This document shows positions 6,350 through 14,972 of a DNA stretch of 28,769 nucleotides, piece after piece (the first letter of the stretch is position 1; every line of letters starts with the position of its first letter). A program made the position numbers and the translations under genes. Under the pieces are notes generated by a model. It searched no databases and was not told the DNA's origin. It worked only from the letters and a program-made list of their open reading frames with translations. The DNA is from an uncultured Flavobacteriaceae bacterium. GTDB lineage: Bacteria > Bacteroidota > Bacteroidia > Flavobacteriales > Flavobacteriaceae. The stretch is from the NCBI GenBank assembly GCA_913051755.1, contig CAJXBR010000009.1:1-28769 (forward strand), read 5' to 3'.

Positions 6350-8815
6350 ATGGCAAAAAACCTAGTTATTGTAGAGTCTCCAGCCAAAGCAAAAACAATT
6401 GAAAAATACCTCGGAGCTGACTTCAAAGTTGTATCCAGTTATGGTCATATTTCAGACCTTCCTGACAAAGAACTAGGAGTTGATGTTAAGCGAAATTTTT
6501 TGCCAAAGTACACAGTGTCAAGTGATAAGAAAAAACTTGTATCAGAGTTAAAAACCCTTGCGAAAAAATCAAACACTGTATGGCTTGCAAGTGATGAGGA
6601 TCGAGAAGGAGAGGCGATTGCTTGGCATTTGTCGAATGTATTGGAGTTGCAAAAAGAAAACACAAAACGAATTGTTTTTAATGAAATCACAAAAACTGCG
6701 ATACAACATGCTATTGAACACCCCCGACAAATCGATCAAAACTTAGTCGATGCGCAACAAGCGCGAAGGGTATTGGATCGACTTGTGGGGTATGAGCTAT
6801 CTCCAATCCTTTGGCGTAAAGTACAAGGTGGTTTATCTGCTGGGCGTGTGCAATCGGTAACACTTCGTCTGGTTGTTGAGCGAGAGCGTGAAATCGAAAA
6901 TTTTGTACCTAAAGAAATATTTAAAGTTCAGGCAAATTTCACTACAGTAAAGGGCAGTTCATTTTCAGCCGAACTGTCTAAAACTTTTTCAAGTGAGCAA
7001 AAGGCGTTGAGTTTTTTAAATCAAAATATAGAAGTTCAATTTCATATCGATTCTATAGAAAAAAAGCCAGCTACAAAGTCTCCAGCAGCGCCTTTTACGA
7101 CTTCAACTTTGCAACAAGAAGCGTCGAGAAAGCTTGGGTTTTCTGTAAGTAGAACCATGCAAAATGCACAACGATTGTATGAAGCAGGTTTGATTACATA
7201 TATGCGAACAGACAGCGTAAATCTTTCAAAACAAGCCTTGGGACAGGCTGCTTCAGTGATTGAAAGCAACTTTGGGAAACAATATGTACGAACCCATCTA
7301 TATGTCACCAAAAAGAAAGGAGCTCAAGAAGCGCATGAAGCCATTCGTCCAACTGACTTGACTCGAATGGAAGCGAATGTAGAATATGATCAAAAGCGAC
7401 TCTACGATCTGATTTGGAAGCGCACCTTGGCTTCGCAGATGAGTTTGGCAAAACTTGAAAGAACAGTAGCCAAAATCATTACAGACAAGCATTCTCATGC
7501 ATTTGTTGCACGTGGAGAAGTGGTTGTTTTTGATGGATTTTTAAAATTATATTTAGAAGGTGTTGATGATCCATCAGATGAAGATCAATCGTTGCTACCA
7601 GCAATGAAAAAGGGTGAGCTTGTCCATTCACAACAAATCGTTGCTACACAACGCTTCAGTCGACCTCCATATCGTTATTCAGAGGCATCGCTGGTCAAAA
7701 AATTGGAGGAGCTTGGCATTGGAAGACCATCAACCTATGCACCCACCATATCAACTGTTCTCAATCGTAAATATGTTGCCAAAGGCACACACGAAGGAGA
7801 TCAGCGAACATACAAACAGCTGTTACTCAAGTATAATAAACTGACAACCGAAAACAAATCTGAAAAAACAGGCTCCCAAAAAGGGAAACTTGTTCCGACA
7901 GATATTGGTTTTTTGGTCAATGATTTTTTGATCAACAACTTCAAGGACATAGTTGATTATGGATTTACGGCAAGCATCGAACAGGATTTTGATCGAGTTG
8001 CAACAGGAAATTCTGAATGGGAGTCAATTATGAAGCAATTTTACTCGAATTTTCATCCAGTTGTAGAAGATGTTAAGAAAAATGCTACACGTGAAACAGG
8101 GCAGCGAATTTTGGGAACAGATCCAAAAACTGGTCGTCAATTGAGTGTTCGCCTTGGAAAATTTGGCCCAATGGCACAGCTGGGGACTGTTGATGATGAA
8201 GAAAAGCCATTGTTTGCTTCAATTCCAGATTCACTTAGTTTAGCTAAAATTACTTTTGAAGAAGCTTTAAACTTGTTTAAACTGCCTGCAACGATTGGCG
8301 AATATCAGGGATTACCTGTGCAAGCCAATAATGGTCGCTATGGGCCATATGTGCTTCACAACAATGTATTTGTTTCACTGCCAAAGGGCACAGACCCACT
8401 CACAGTAACATTGGAACAAGCCATCGCTTGCATTGAACAAAAACGAAAAGACGATGCACCAATTGCAACCTATGAAGGTCAAGGTGTCACCAAAGGGAAG
8501 GGCCGATTTGGACCCTTTATAAAGTGGAATGGGTGGTTTATCAATGTGTCAAAGCAATATGATTTTGACGATCTTTCAGAAAAAGATATCAAAGAACTTA
8601 TAGATGCAAAGAAGAAAAAAGAAGCAGAGCGAATTATTCGTGTTTGGGAAGATGAAGGCATTCGAATCGAAAAAGCAAGGTGGGGGAGGCATAACCTCAT
8701 CAAAGGAAAAATGAAGGTTGAGCTCAACAAAACAATAGATGCATCCAATATGACTCTTGACCAAGCCAAAGAGATGTTGAGCAAGAAGAAGCTTGCAAAA
8801 AAGAAAAAAAAATAA
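6350..8815 (+). CDS. topA: DNA topoisomerase I
   Basis: This type IA topoisomerase relaxes negative supercoils through a 5'-phosphotyrosine intermediate. From ATG 6350 it has 821 residues. A TOPRIM domain opens the protein (KNLVIVESPAKAKTIEKYLG, later the acidic ASDEDREGEAIAWHL). The catalytic tyrosine is Tyr284 in LITYMRTDS. The C-terminus lacks four-cysteine zinc fingers. Instead it carries three Topo_C-type repeats with a GR(Y/F)GP or GKFGP core (near 8155, 8335 and 8505) and ends in a lysine-rich tail, the usual Bacteroidota form. The start is fixed by the promoter at 6296-6328. The next gene begins 3 bases after the stop, so topA, the arginase-fold gene and perhaps gldK can be co-transcribed. 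Confidence 0.97.
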   Translation: MAKNLVIVESPAKAKTIEKYLGADFKVVSSYGHISDLPDKELGVDVKRNFLPKYTVSSDKKKLVSELKTLAKKSNTVWLASDEDREGEAIAWHLSNVLELQKENTKRIVFNEITKTAIQHAIEHPRQIDQNLVDAQQARRVLDRLVGYELSPILWRKVQGGLSAGRVQSVTLRLVVEREREIENFVPKEIFKVQANFTTVKGSSFSAELSKTFSSEQKALSFLNQNIEVQFHIDSIEKKPATKSPAAPFTTSTLQQEASRKLGFSVSRTMQNAQRLYEAGLITYMRTDSVNLSKQALGQAASVIESNFGKQYVRTHLYVTKKKGAQEAHEAIRPTDLTRMEANVEYDQKRLYDLIWKRTLASQMSLAKLERTVAKIITDKHSHAFVARGEVVVFDGFLKLYLEGVDDPSDEDQSLLPAMKKGELVHSQQIVATQRFSRPPYRYSEASLVKKLEELGIGRPSTYAPTISTVLNRKYVAKGTHEGDQRTYKQLLLKYNKLTTENKSEKTGSQKGKLVPTDIGFLVNDFLINNFKDIVDYGFTASIEQDFDRVATGNSEWESIMKQFYSNFHPVVEDVKKNATRETGQRILGTDPKTGRQLSVRLGKFGPMAQLGTVDDEEKPLFASIPDSLSLAKITFEEALNLFKLPATIGEYQGLPVQANNGRYGPYVLHNNVFVSLPKGTDPLTVTLEQAIACIEQKRKDDAPIATYEGQGVTKGKGRFGPFIKWNGWFINVSKQYDFDDLSEKDIKELIDAKKKKEAERIIRVWEDEGIRIEKARWGRHNLIKGKMKVELNKTIDASNMTLDQAKEMLSKKKLAKKKKK

Positions 8816-8818
8816 CAA

Positions 8819-9964
8819 ATGGCGATTGATTTTCTTATTCCTGTAGCTGAAGAAGTGTTATCACTTCGAACGACTTCAGAGACACAGTCATTGGGGAATA
8901 AAATTAAAATTCATACTAAAATAGGAGGGATTCCGAGCTTCAAAAACAGCAGAATTGCGATTGTAGGGGTTCAAGAAACAAGATCCATTGGTCAGCCTCA
9001 TCAGCGCAAACAAAACCTAACGGGCATTCGCAAAGCCCTCTACAGCCTATATGTTGGAAACTGGAGTAATAACATCATCGACCTTGGAGATGTTCCAATT
9101 GGAAATAAGGAAAGTGACTCAATGAAGGTGCTGCACGATGTTGCCAAAGAAATGTATCAGCGCAACATTCTGCTGATTGCTTTTGGTGGCAGTCAGGAAA
9201 ATACCCTTGGCCTTTGTAGTGTGTTTAACGAACTGGAAGTTTATTATAATTTAACATCAATAGATTATAAATTTGACTTTGGTGGCGATGGTAATCTCAT
9301 ATCGCCTGATTCCTATATGTCAAAGCTCATTGCAAACCGACCCAATTATATGTCGAATTTCTGTAATCTAGGGTATCAGAGTTATATGGTAGCTCAAGAT
9401 GAAATTGACCTCATGGAACGTTTGTATTTTGAGTCCTTTCGTCTAGGCGCATTGACACCTGACCTCAGGGTTGTAGAACCCCTGATGCGTGACTCTGATA
9501 TTGTTTCAATGGACATGACATCAGTGAAATCCAACGAGCTACAAGGTGGATTGACACAAGTTAATGGATTTACAGCACAACAATTTTGTGCATTGGGGCG
9601 TTATGTTGGTATCAGCGATAGGGTTCGATTTGTGGGGATACACAATATTCCTGAAACCAGTGCTGCTGCGAATTTGACAGCTCAAACAATGTGGTATATT
9701 TTAGAGGGTATGCATTTTAGAGTGAATGAATATCCTTTTTCAACAAAAGAAAATTGTGTAAAATATGTAGTCCCGTGTGATAATCAAGAGTTGGTTTTTT
9801 ATCAAAGTTCGGTTAGTAAACGCTGGTGGTTGGAAGTACAAGCAGATCAAGATTTTAATCAGGAAATTAGGCTGATTTCATGCGCTGAAAATGATTTTTA
9901 CACAGCAGAAAAAGGAGCAGTTCCTGATCGTTGGTGGAAGGCAATTCGTAGAAGTATAATTTAA
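8819..9964 (+). CDS. Degenerate arginase/formimidoylglutamase-fold protein
   Basis: The 381-residue protein aligns with the ureohydrolase (arginase, agmatinase, formimidoylglutamase) fold, but the metal-binding motifs are broken. The GGDHS motif is GGSQEN (residues 123-128). DAHxD is DYKFD (149-153), which loses the histidine. SxDxDxxDP is SMDMTSVKS (from 230), which keeps one aspartate only. The family enzymes need a two-manganese centre to cleave guanidino or formimino groups, so this protein is unlikely to be an active hydrolase. The last 30 residues (CAEND...PDRWW) are a separate conserved-looking tail. It sits 3 bases after topA and 55 bases before gldK. Automated annotation would probably name it formimidoylglutamase. 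A structural or regulatory role, perhaps linked to the neighbouring secretion genes, is inference. Confidence 0.8.
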   Translation: MAIDFLIPVAEEVLSLRTTSETQSLGNKIKIHTKIGGIPSFKNSRIAIVGVQETRSIGQPHQRKQNLTGIRKALYSLYVGNWSNNIIDLGDVPIGNKESDSMKVLHDVAKEMYQRNILLIAFGGSQENTLGLCSVFNELEVYYNLTSIDYKFDFGGDGNLISPDSYMSKLIANRPNYMSNFCNLGYQSYMVAQDEIDLMERLYFESFRLGALTPDLRVVEPLMRDSDIVSMDMTSVKSNELQGGLTQVNGFTAQQFCALGRYVGISDRVRFVGIHNIPETSAAANLTAQTMWYILEGMHFRVNEYPFSTKENCVKYVVPCDNQELVFYQSSVSKRWWLEVQADQDFNQEIRLISCAENDFYTAEKGAVPDRWWKAIRRSII

Positions 9965-10003
9965 AATGTATATTTTTGTCAACAATATTGTTAATAAATA
10001 TCT

Positions 10004-10011
10004 TAATTTCG
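10004..10011 (+). promoter_or_regulatory. Candidate -7 element of the gldKLMN operon
   Basis: TAATTTCG at 10004-10011 differs from TAnnTTTG at one position. A TTTG at 9975-9978 lies 25 bases upstream, longer than the ideal 19-21. The gldK lipoprotein start at 10020 is only 8 bases after the element, which implies a very short leader. The same TAnnTTCG variant is found before the ppiD-like gene at 26133. Confidence 0.45.
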
Positions 10012-10019
10012 CACACGTA

Positions 10020-11648
10020 ATGAGAAGCATAACCGCATTACTTGCTTTATTAATTTTAGTCTTGAGTTGTGGAAAACGCGATCAGGGCGAGTTAATTGGA
10101 GTTAAGACAAAAAAATTTATAAAGGTAAACCCACATGGGATGGTTGAAGTCCCCGGTGGGTCTTTTATTATGGGCTCTTCCGACGAAGATATCATTGATG
10201 CGCAAAACGATATTACTCGAACCGTGACTGTCCGAACCTTCTACATGGACGAAACCGAAATAACCAATCGAGAGTATATGCAGTTTATCGGATGGGTGAA
10301 AGACTCAATCGTGAGAACCAAACTCGCAGAAAAAGCAGTTTATGTAGCCTTGGGGGTTACGCAAGACAACACTAAGGATTTTAAAGATATTGAGCAGACC
10401 TGGTCAGAATTTAATGATTTAGCTGAATCTGTGGTCGATGAAAACTCGGATGGTGTAGCTGAAATTAAAATGCCCAACCTAGATGACCTATCAGATGAAA
10501 ACGAAAACTTTAGCAGCCCAGAAGATTTCTACACTGCTGAAAAAGGAGAAATACTTACATATTTTCCTGCAGTAGCTGACTATGTTGGGATTGCTGAATC
10601 TGATGGCGACGCTGGCGAAGAATTTAGTGGACTCAATGGATATCAATTACTTCTTCGATATAGAGCTGAAAACCCCATAGTTTTGTGGCTAAGGGATAGA
10701 AATAAGTCTAATAGCGAATATCACAACTACCTCCCTTTAAATAGAAATACTGATATTTTTTGGGAAAGAAAAGATTATCCTGACATCCACTACGCTGAAG
10801 TGATGGAAGATGAGGTATACCTTCCTGAACAAGAATGGTATAATGGCGTTCGATCTTTTGACACTAAAATATTGGTTTATCGCTATTCAGAACTAAAGAC
10901 TGATAGTTTGGTCAATGACATGAAAAATCCAAGCTTAGTTGATAATATCAAACGTTCTGATTACCTCGTTCACGACGCTGTTCGCATCTATCCTGATACA
11001 ACAGTTTGGATCAGAGACTTTAAGTACAGTTACAATGAACCTATGTTCAACGAATATTTTTGGCATCCCGCTTATGCTGATTATCCAGTAGTGGGCATCA
11101 GTTGGAAGCAGGCAAAAGCATTTGCGAATTGGAGAACAAAATACAGGAATGATTATTTAAGAGGAGAAAAAAATAAAACAACAGTAGGTCAGTTTCGACT
11201 ACCAACTGAAGGGGAATGGGAATATGCTGCTCGTGGTGGTAAGCAATCTGCAATTTACCCTTGGGGGGGGCCATATTTGGTCGACAACCGTGGGGATTTT
11301 CTTGCAAACTTTAAACCCAAACGAGGTGATTACTCAGCTGATAACATCGTTTATACTGCTGAGGTAGATTCCTATGAACCAAATGATTTTGGACTGTACA
11401 ATATGTCTGGAAATGTAGCTGAATGGACCTCATCGCCTTATTACAATGAGAGTTATGAGTTCAACACAACCTTTAACCCTGACGTGTTTATGCCAGGGAA
11501 TGAAAGAAAAGTAGTTCGAGGAGGCTCATGGAAAGATGTTGCCTACTTCTTAAAAGTTGGAAGTAGAGATTACGAATACGCCGACAGTGCAAAGAGTTAT
11601 ATAGGGTTACGTTTAGTTCGTGACTATTTAGGATCAAACAGTAGATAA
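10020..11648 (+). CDS. gldK: Type IX secretion / gliding lipoprotein GldK
   Basis: GldK (PorK in Porphyromonas) is an outer-membrane lipoprotein that, with GldN, forms the periplasmic ring of the type IX secretion system. I place the start at ATG 10020. The product then opens with a signal peptide and lipobox (LLILVLSC, cysteine near residue 17), whereas the in-frame ATG at 9966 would bury this signal behind 18 residues. The 542-residue protein has the formylglycine-generating-enzyme-like fold: VPGGSFIMGSS near residue 45, DETEITNREYMQFI near 80, PTEGEWEYAARGG near 395 and GLRLVRD at the end. An insertion rich in acidic residues lies in the middle. A run of eight G (11263-11270) codes part of the conserved YPWGGPY. 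gldL follows after 10 bases. Confidence 0.97.
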   Translation: MRSITALLALLILVLSCGKRDQGELIGVKTKKFIKVNPHGMVEVPGGSFIMGSSDEDIIDAQNDITRTVTVRTFYMDETEITNREYMQFIGWVKDSIVRTKLAEKAVYVALGVTQDNTKDFKDIEQTWSEFNDLAESVVDENSDGVAEIKMPNLDDLSDENENFSSPEDFYTAEKGEILTYFPAVADYVGIAESDGDAGEEFSGLNGYQLLLRYRAENPIVLWLRDRNKSNSEYHNYLPLNRNTDIFWERKDYPDIHYAEVMEDEVYLPEQEWYNGVRSFDTKILVYRYSELKTDSLVNDMKNPSLVDNIKRSDYLVHDAVRIYPDTTVWIRDFKYSYNEPMFNEYFWHPAYADYPVVGISWKQAKAFANWRTKYRNDYLRGEKNKTTVGQFRLPTEGEWEYAARGGKQSAIYPWGGPYLVDNRGDFLANFKPKRGDYSADNIVYTAEVDSYEPNDFGLYNMSGNVAEWTSSPYYNESYEFNTTFNPDVFMPGNERKVVRGGSWKDVAYFLKVGSRDYEYADSAKSYIGLRLVRDYLGSNSR

Positions 11649-11658
11649 TTTTAAAGTA

Positions 11659-12261
11659 ATGAAGAAAAAGTTTTTTATACCGGAAAAATACTTAGAATTA
11701 ATTTTTGGACTAGGAGCATCAGTCGTTATTATTGGTGCACTTTTAAAAATTACTCATAAGGACTTTATATTTAGTGGAAACACATGGCTTACAGCTGGGC
11801 TCATAACTGAGGCAGTGATCTTTATGATTGCAGGTCTTAGAGGCTATGCTGTCACAACTGAGGACGATTCAGACGAAGTAAGTCCAGAGGCTGCAATCTC
11901 TGACGTTTCTAAAGAAGTAGATGCGCTTAAAGAAGCTTTTGTATCTGCCACAAACCAAATACAAAATTTGACAGGAAGTTTACAAGCTGCTACAATTGCG
12001 GCAGCAACAATTAGAATTCCCGAAAATTTTCAAGTTAACGTAGATGAACTAAACAAACGCCTTGCTTCGGCTAGTGTTTCTGTTTCGCAAGTGCAGGATG
12101 TTTATAATAATATCGAAAAGAGCTTGGATGGTCAGCCTGAAGCGCACAGAGATGTCGTTTCTGCTAGTGATAAGCTTGTTGTGCAACTAGAAGAAATGAA
12201 CTCTCTTGTGAAGCAGCTAAATGAAAAGTACTCTGCGATTTCTAAGGCAATGGGTAATTAA
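11659..12261 (+). CDS. gldL: Type IX secretion / gliding motor protein GldL
   Basis: GldL is the inner-membrane ring of the GldLM motor that uses proton motive force to drive type IX secretion and gliding. The 200-residue protein has two transmembrane helices near residues 12-31 and 42-60. Charged residues inside the membrane match those known to matter in the F. johnsoniae motor: Lys30 and His33 at the end of helix 1 and Glu51 in helix 2 (GLITEAVIFMIAG). They correspond to K27, H30 and E49 there, with one residue fewer in the loop. The remaining 130 residues are a cytoplasmic helical region rich in alanine, serine and glutamate. It lies 10 bases after gldK and 19 bases before gldM in one operon. 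Confidence 0.97.
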   Translation: MKKKFFIPEKYLELIFGLGASVVIIGALLKITHKDFIFSGNTWLTAGLITEAVIFMIAGLRGYAVTTEDDSDEVSPEAAISDVSKEVDALKEAFVSATNQIQNLTGSLQAATIAAATIRIPENFQVNVDELNKRLASASVSVSQVQDVYNNIEKSLDGQPEAHRDVVSASDKLVVQLEEMNSLVKQLNEKYSAISKAMGN

Positions 12262-12280
12262 ATAAAATTAATCACAACTA

Positions 12281-13975
12281 ATGGCAGCAGGAAAACAAGA
12301 TTCTAGGCAAAAAATGATAAACATGATGTATCTCGTGTTTATCGCCATGTTGGCTTTGAATATTAGTAAGGAGGTACTAGCCACTTTAGGCATTTTGAAT
12401 GATGATATAGAAAATTCGATTCGATCTAAAAGTGAAAAAAGTGAAGAGCTTTATGGCTTGTTTAAGCAAAACGCAGAGAACCCAAGTTATTCATTTGTGA
12501 AAGAATGGGCTCCAATCATTGAAGATGCCACCAACGAATACTATTCATTTATACAGGCAATTAAAGATACGCTACTACTAGATAAAGACGGAAAAAATAA
12601 ATACAAGAAGTCTGTTATAATCAAAGACGGCCCGAACAAATCAGATACCCTAATGATTACAAATTATCAGACGATGGACAAGTCACTCGATCTTGATGAT
12701 ATGTTTTTTGAAGGAAACAACTACGATAGCTTAGGTGTTGTGTTCGTTGACAAATTCAAATCATTCTCAAATTTGATGCGTTCGGTTATCGACTCCATTG
12801 CCTTGCAAGAAAGTCGATTGACTGTCAAAAGAACACCACACAATTTTTCAATCAGTAAAGATCTGTTAAGAAGAAGTTTTACTTTTCGGGATTCTGTTGT
12901 GAACTCAGAAGGTACGATCCAACCTTATCTTGATTACAACTACAAAGGCTTTCCTAAAATCGCTTCTCTTTCTAAACTCACAAAGCTACAATCTGATGTT
13001 CGTGAATTAGAACTTCAAATGGTGGATGCGTTTAACACGAAAATTTTAAGTGATGGTAGTGCTGTAAACATCAACACATCTAAGTCGCTACTGAATGCAA
13101 AATCAACTTATTTCGTTGGTGAGCGCATCAATGATGCCAAGATACTTATTGGCCGAATTGCAAGTGACTTCCAGCCCGATTCCGTTTCGATTAAAATCGA
13201 TAATCGCCAATTGCGACAGGGTAGAGACTTTACTATCGAAGATGGTGCCATCAACCTCAACTTGATCTTCAGTTCTGGTGGGGAAAAGAAAATCACTGGT
13301 GATTTATTTTTCTCTGATGCTGATGGAAATCTTGAACCAATTCCTGTTGAACAAACTTTAGTGGTGAACAATCGCACTGACTTTTTTATTGAGATTCCAC
13401 GAATGAATGTGTTGTATCGAGGATTACCAAACGAAATTCGTGTTATTGATCCTGAAATTCAACAGAGTAATATGATACTAAGATCTGGCTCTGCTGATAT
13501 TATTCGTGGATTAAGCAGCACTTTTGAGATCATACCCAAAAGCAATGTCAATAGTGTAAAAGTTACTGTAGGAGACCGTTCGAATGCAAGAGTAAAAAAA
13601 GAAAAAACATTTAGAGTAAAAGACTTACCTGAAATGGAAAGTTCTTTGATGTACAGTAATAATTTCTTTACAAGTTCTACAGGAATTAGTAAAAGGGGAC
13701 TGCAAAGAGGGAGATTGACTGCTAAAATCCCTGATGATTTTGATTATGAGCTTACGATTGAAGTAGTTAGCTTTACATTCCAAATTGGAAATTCAGCTCC
13801 AAGGGAAATCAAAGGTGATAAATTAAACGAATTGTTTGCAGTCATTGAAGCACAGCCAAAAGGAGCCCGAGCTTTCTTTGACAATGTGATCTCTAGGGCT
13901 TACTTTAATTCTGGAGGTAAGAGGCGCTATGTAGAAAATGTAAAGGTTAAAGATTTCAACATTAAACTCAGATAA
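12281..13975 (+). CDS. gldM: Type IX secretion / gliding motor protein GldM
   Basis: GldM forms the rotor-like dimer that crosses the GldL ring and reaches through the periplasm to the GldKN ring. The 564-residue protein starts with a short cytoplasmic tail (MAAGKQDSRQKM) and one transmembrane helix (about residues 13-32, INMMYLVFIAMLALNISKEV), the most conserved part of the family. The long periplasmic region that follows would hold the four domains known from GldM structures, beginning with a helical domain and continuing with beta-rich segments. The C-terminal domain contains the GNSAPREIKGDKLNE stretch. gldN follows after 4 bases. Length and order agree with Flavobacteriia GldM. Confidence 0.97.
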   Translation: MAAGKQDSRQKMINMMYLVFIAMLALNISKEVLATLGILNDDIENSIRSKSEKSEELYGLFKQNAENPSYSFVKEWAPIIEDATNEYYSFIQAIKDTLLLDKDGKNKYKKSVIIKDGPNKSDTLMITNYQTMDKSLDLDDMFFEGNNYDSLGVVFVDKFKSFSNLMRSVIDSIALQESRLTVKRTPHNFSISKDLLRRSFTFRDSVVNSEGTIQPYLDYNYKGFPKIASLSKLTKLQSDVRELELQMVDAFNTKILSDGSAVNINTSKSLLNAKSTYFVGERINDAKILIGRIASDFQPDSVSIKIDNRQLRQGRDFTIEDGAINLNLIFSSGGEKKITGDLFFSDADGNLEPIPVEQTLVVNNRTDFFIEIPRMNVLYRGLPNEIRVIDPEIQQSNMILRSGSADIIRGLSSTFEIIPKSNVNSVKVTVGDRSNARVKKEKTFRVKDLPEMESSLMYSNNFFTSSTGISKRGLQRGRLTAKIPDDFDYELTIEVVSFTFQIGNSAPREIKGDKLNELFAVIEAQPKGARAFFDNVISRAYFNSGGKRRYVENVKVKDFNIKLR

Positions 13976-13979
13976 CGCC

Positions 13980-14924
13980 ATGCATAAGTTCATTTACATT
14001 CTTGCTTGCTTGCTTGTAACTGCTTCCTATGGGCAGTTTAACTTATTGAATGCTTCATCCCCTGACGAAGTTGGTAAAAAGACTGAAAAGCAAAAAGAAC
14101 TGGACTACAATGAACCATTAGTTTACCCTTATGTCGACGATAAAGACATACTTTGGAGCAAAGTTGTGTATGAATATATTGATGGCTTTGAGCAGTTTAA
14201 TTATCCGCTGTTTTTTCCAACGCAGGATTCTCAGTTCTCCGAAGATCGTAAATCTCTTTGGCGAATTCTTAGGGAGTATTTATACGAAAGTCAAGACTCA
14301 ATTACGATATATGATCCTAACTTTAGAAACTTCAATGTTAAATTTACTTACAACATAAGAGAGCCGAAACCTGCCGATGTTATCGGGGATCAATTTTACT
14401 TGGTAAATACAAAATTCCCAGACGACCAAACAGACTACAACCTCGATGGCGTTGTGGATGAAAATGATGTTGAATATTTACCATCCGAAAATATTGTTGG
14501 GTATAACCTGAAAGGAGTATGGTATTTCGACAAAAAATATGGAGAGCTTCGCTATCGATTGATTGGTATTCAACCTGTTGGGTATACCGCTTTTGACCTT
14601 GGCGCTGCTCAAATCGCTGCCGAGTCTGATGGTAACGCTCTTAAACCTGTTGCCCTTTTCTGGCTTTGGTTTAAAGATATACGTGAGGTGTTACACAAGC
14701 ACTATGTCTTTAGCGACAGAAACAACTCCAAGCGAATTACTTTTGATCAACTCCTTCTTTCGCGAAAGTTTCATACATATTTGTACCGAATTGATAATGT
14801 GATGAATGATCGTGATTTATTGAATACCCCTTATATCAATGATGACCCTTATCTGCGAATCACTGAATCACAACGCCTCAAAGAAATCATTCGAAACTTT
14901 GAGCATGATATGTGGAGCAACTAG
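13980..14924 (+). CDS. gldN: Type IX secretion / gliding ring protein GldN
   Basis: GldN (PorN) is a periplasmic protein that binds GldK and contacts GldM in the type IX secretion ring. The 314-residue product has a cleavable signal peptide (MHKFIYILACLLVTASYGQ). A charged linker follows, then the family core with DDKDILWSKVVYEYIDGFEQ-type sequence near residues 48-68 and further conserved blocks such as VGYNLKGVWYFDKKYGELRYR (in part). It ends in a tryptophan-containing tail. It closes the gldKLMN operon. No gldO paralogue follows, unlike F. johnsoniae. The next gene is an oxidoreductase after 48 bases with no terminator hairpin between them. Confidence 0.96.
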   Translation: MHKFIYILACLLVTASYGQFNLLNASSPDEVGKKTEKQKELDYNEPLVYPYVDDKDILWSKVVYEYIDGFEQFNYPLFFPTQDSQFSEDRKSLWRILREYLYESQDSITIYDPNFRNFNVKFTYNIREPKPADVIGDQFYLVNTKFPDDQTDYNLDGVVDENDVEYLPSENIVGYNLKGVWYFDKKYGELRYRLIGIQPVGYTAFDLGAAQIAAESDGNALKPVALFWLWFKDIREVLHKHYVFSDRNNSKRITFDQLLLSRKFHTYLYRIDNVMNDRDLLNTPYINDDPYLRITESQRLKEIIRNFEHDMWSN

Positions 14925-14972
14925 TTGCCAACAATCATCTCTCTTTCCTTGTTACGCATCTAATTTTCTAAA

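Noticed and set aside
9966..10019. Upstream in-frame start for gldK
   Set aside because: It would place 18 residues in front of the lipoprotein signal, and the candidate -7 element at 10004-10011 lies inside it.
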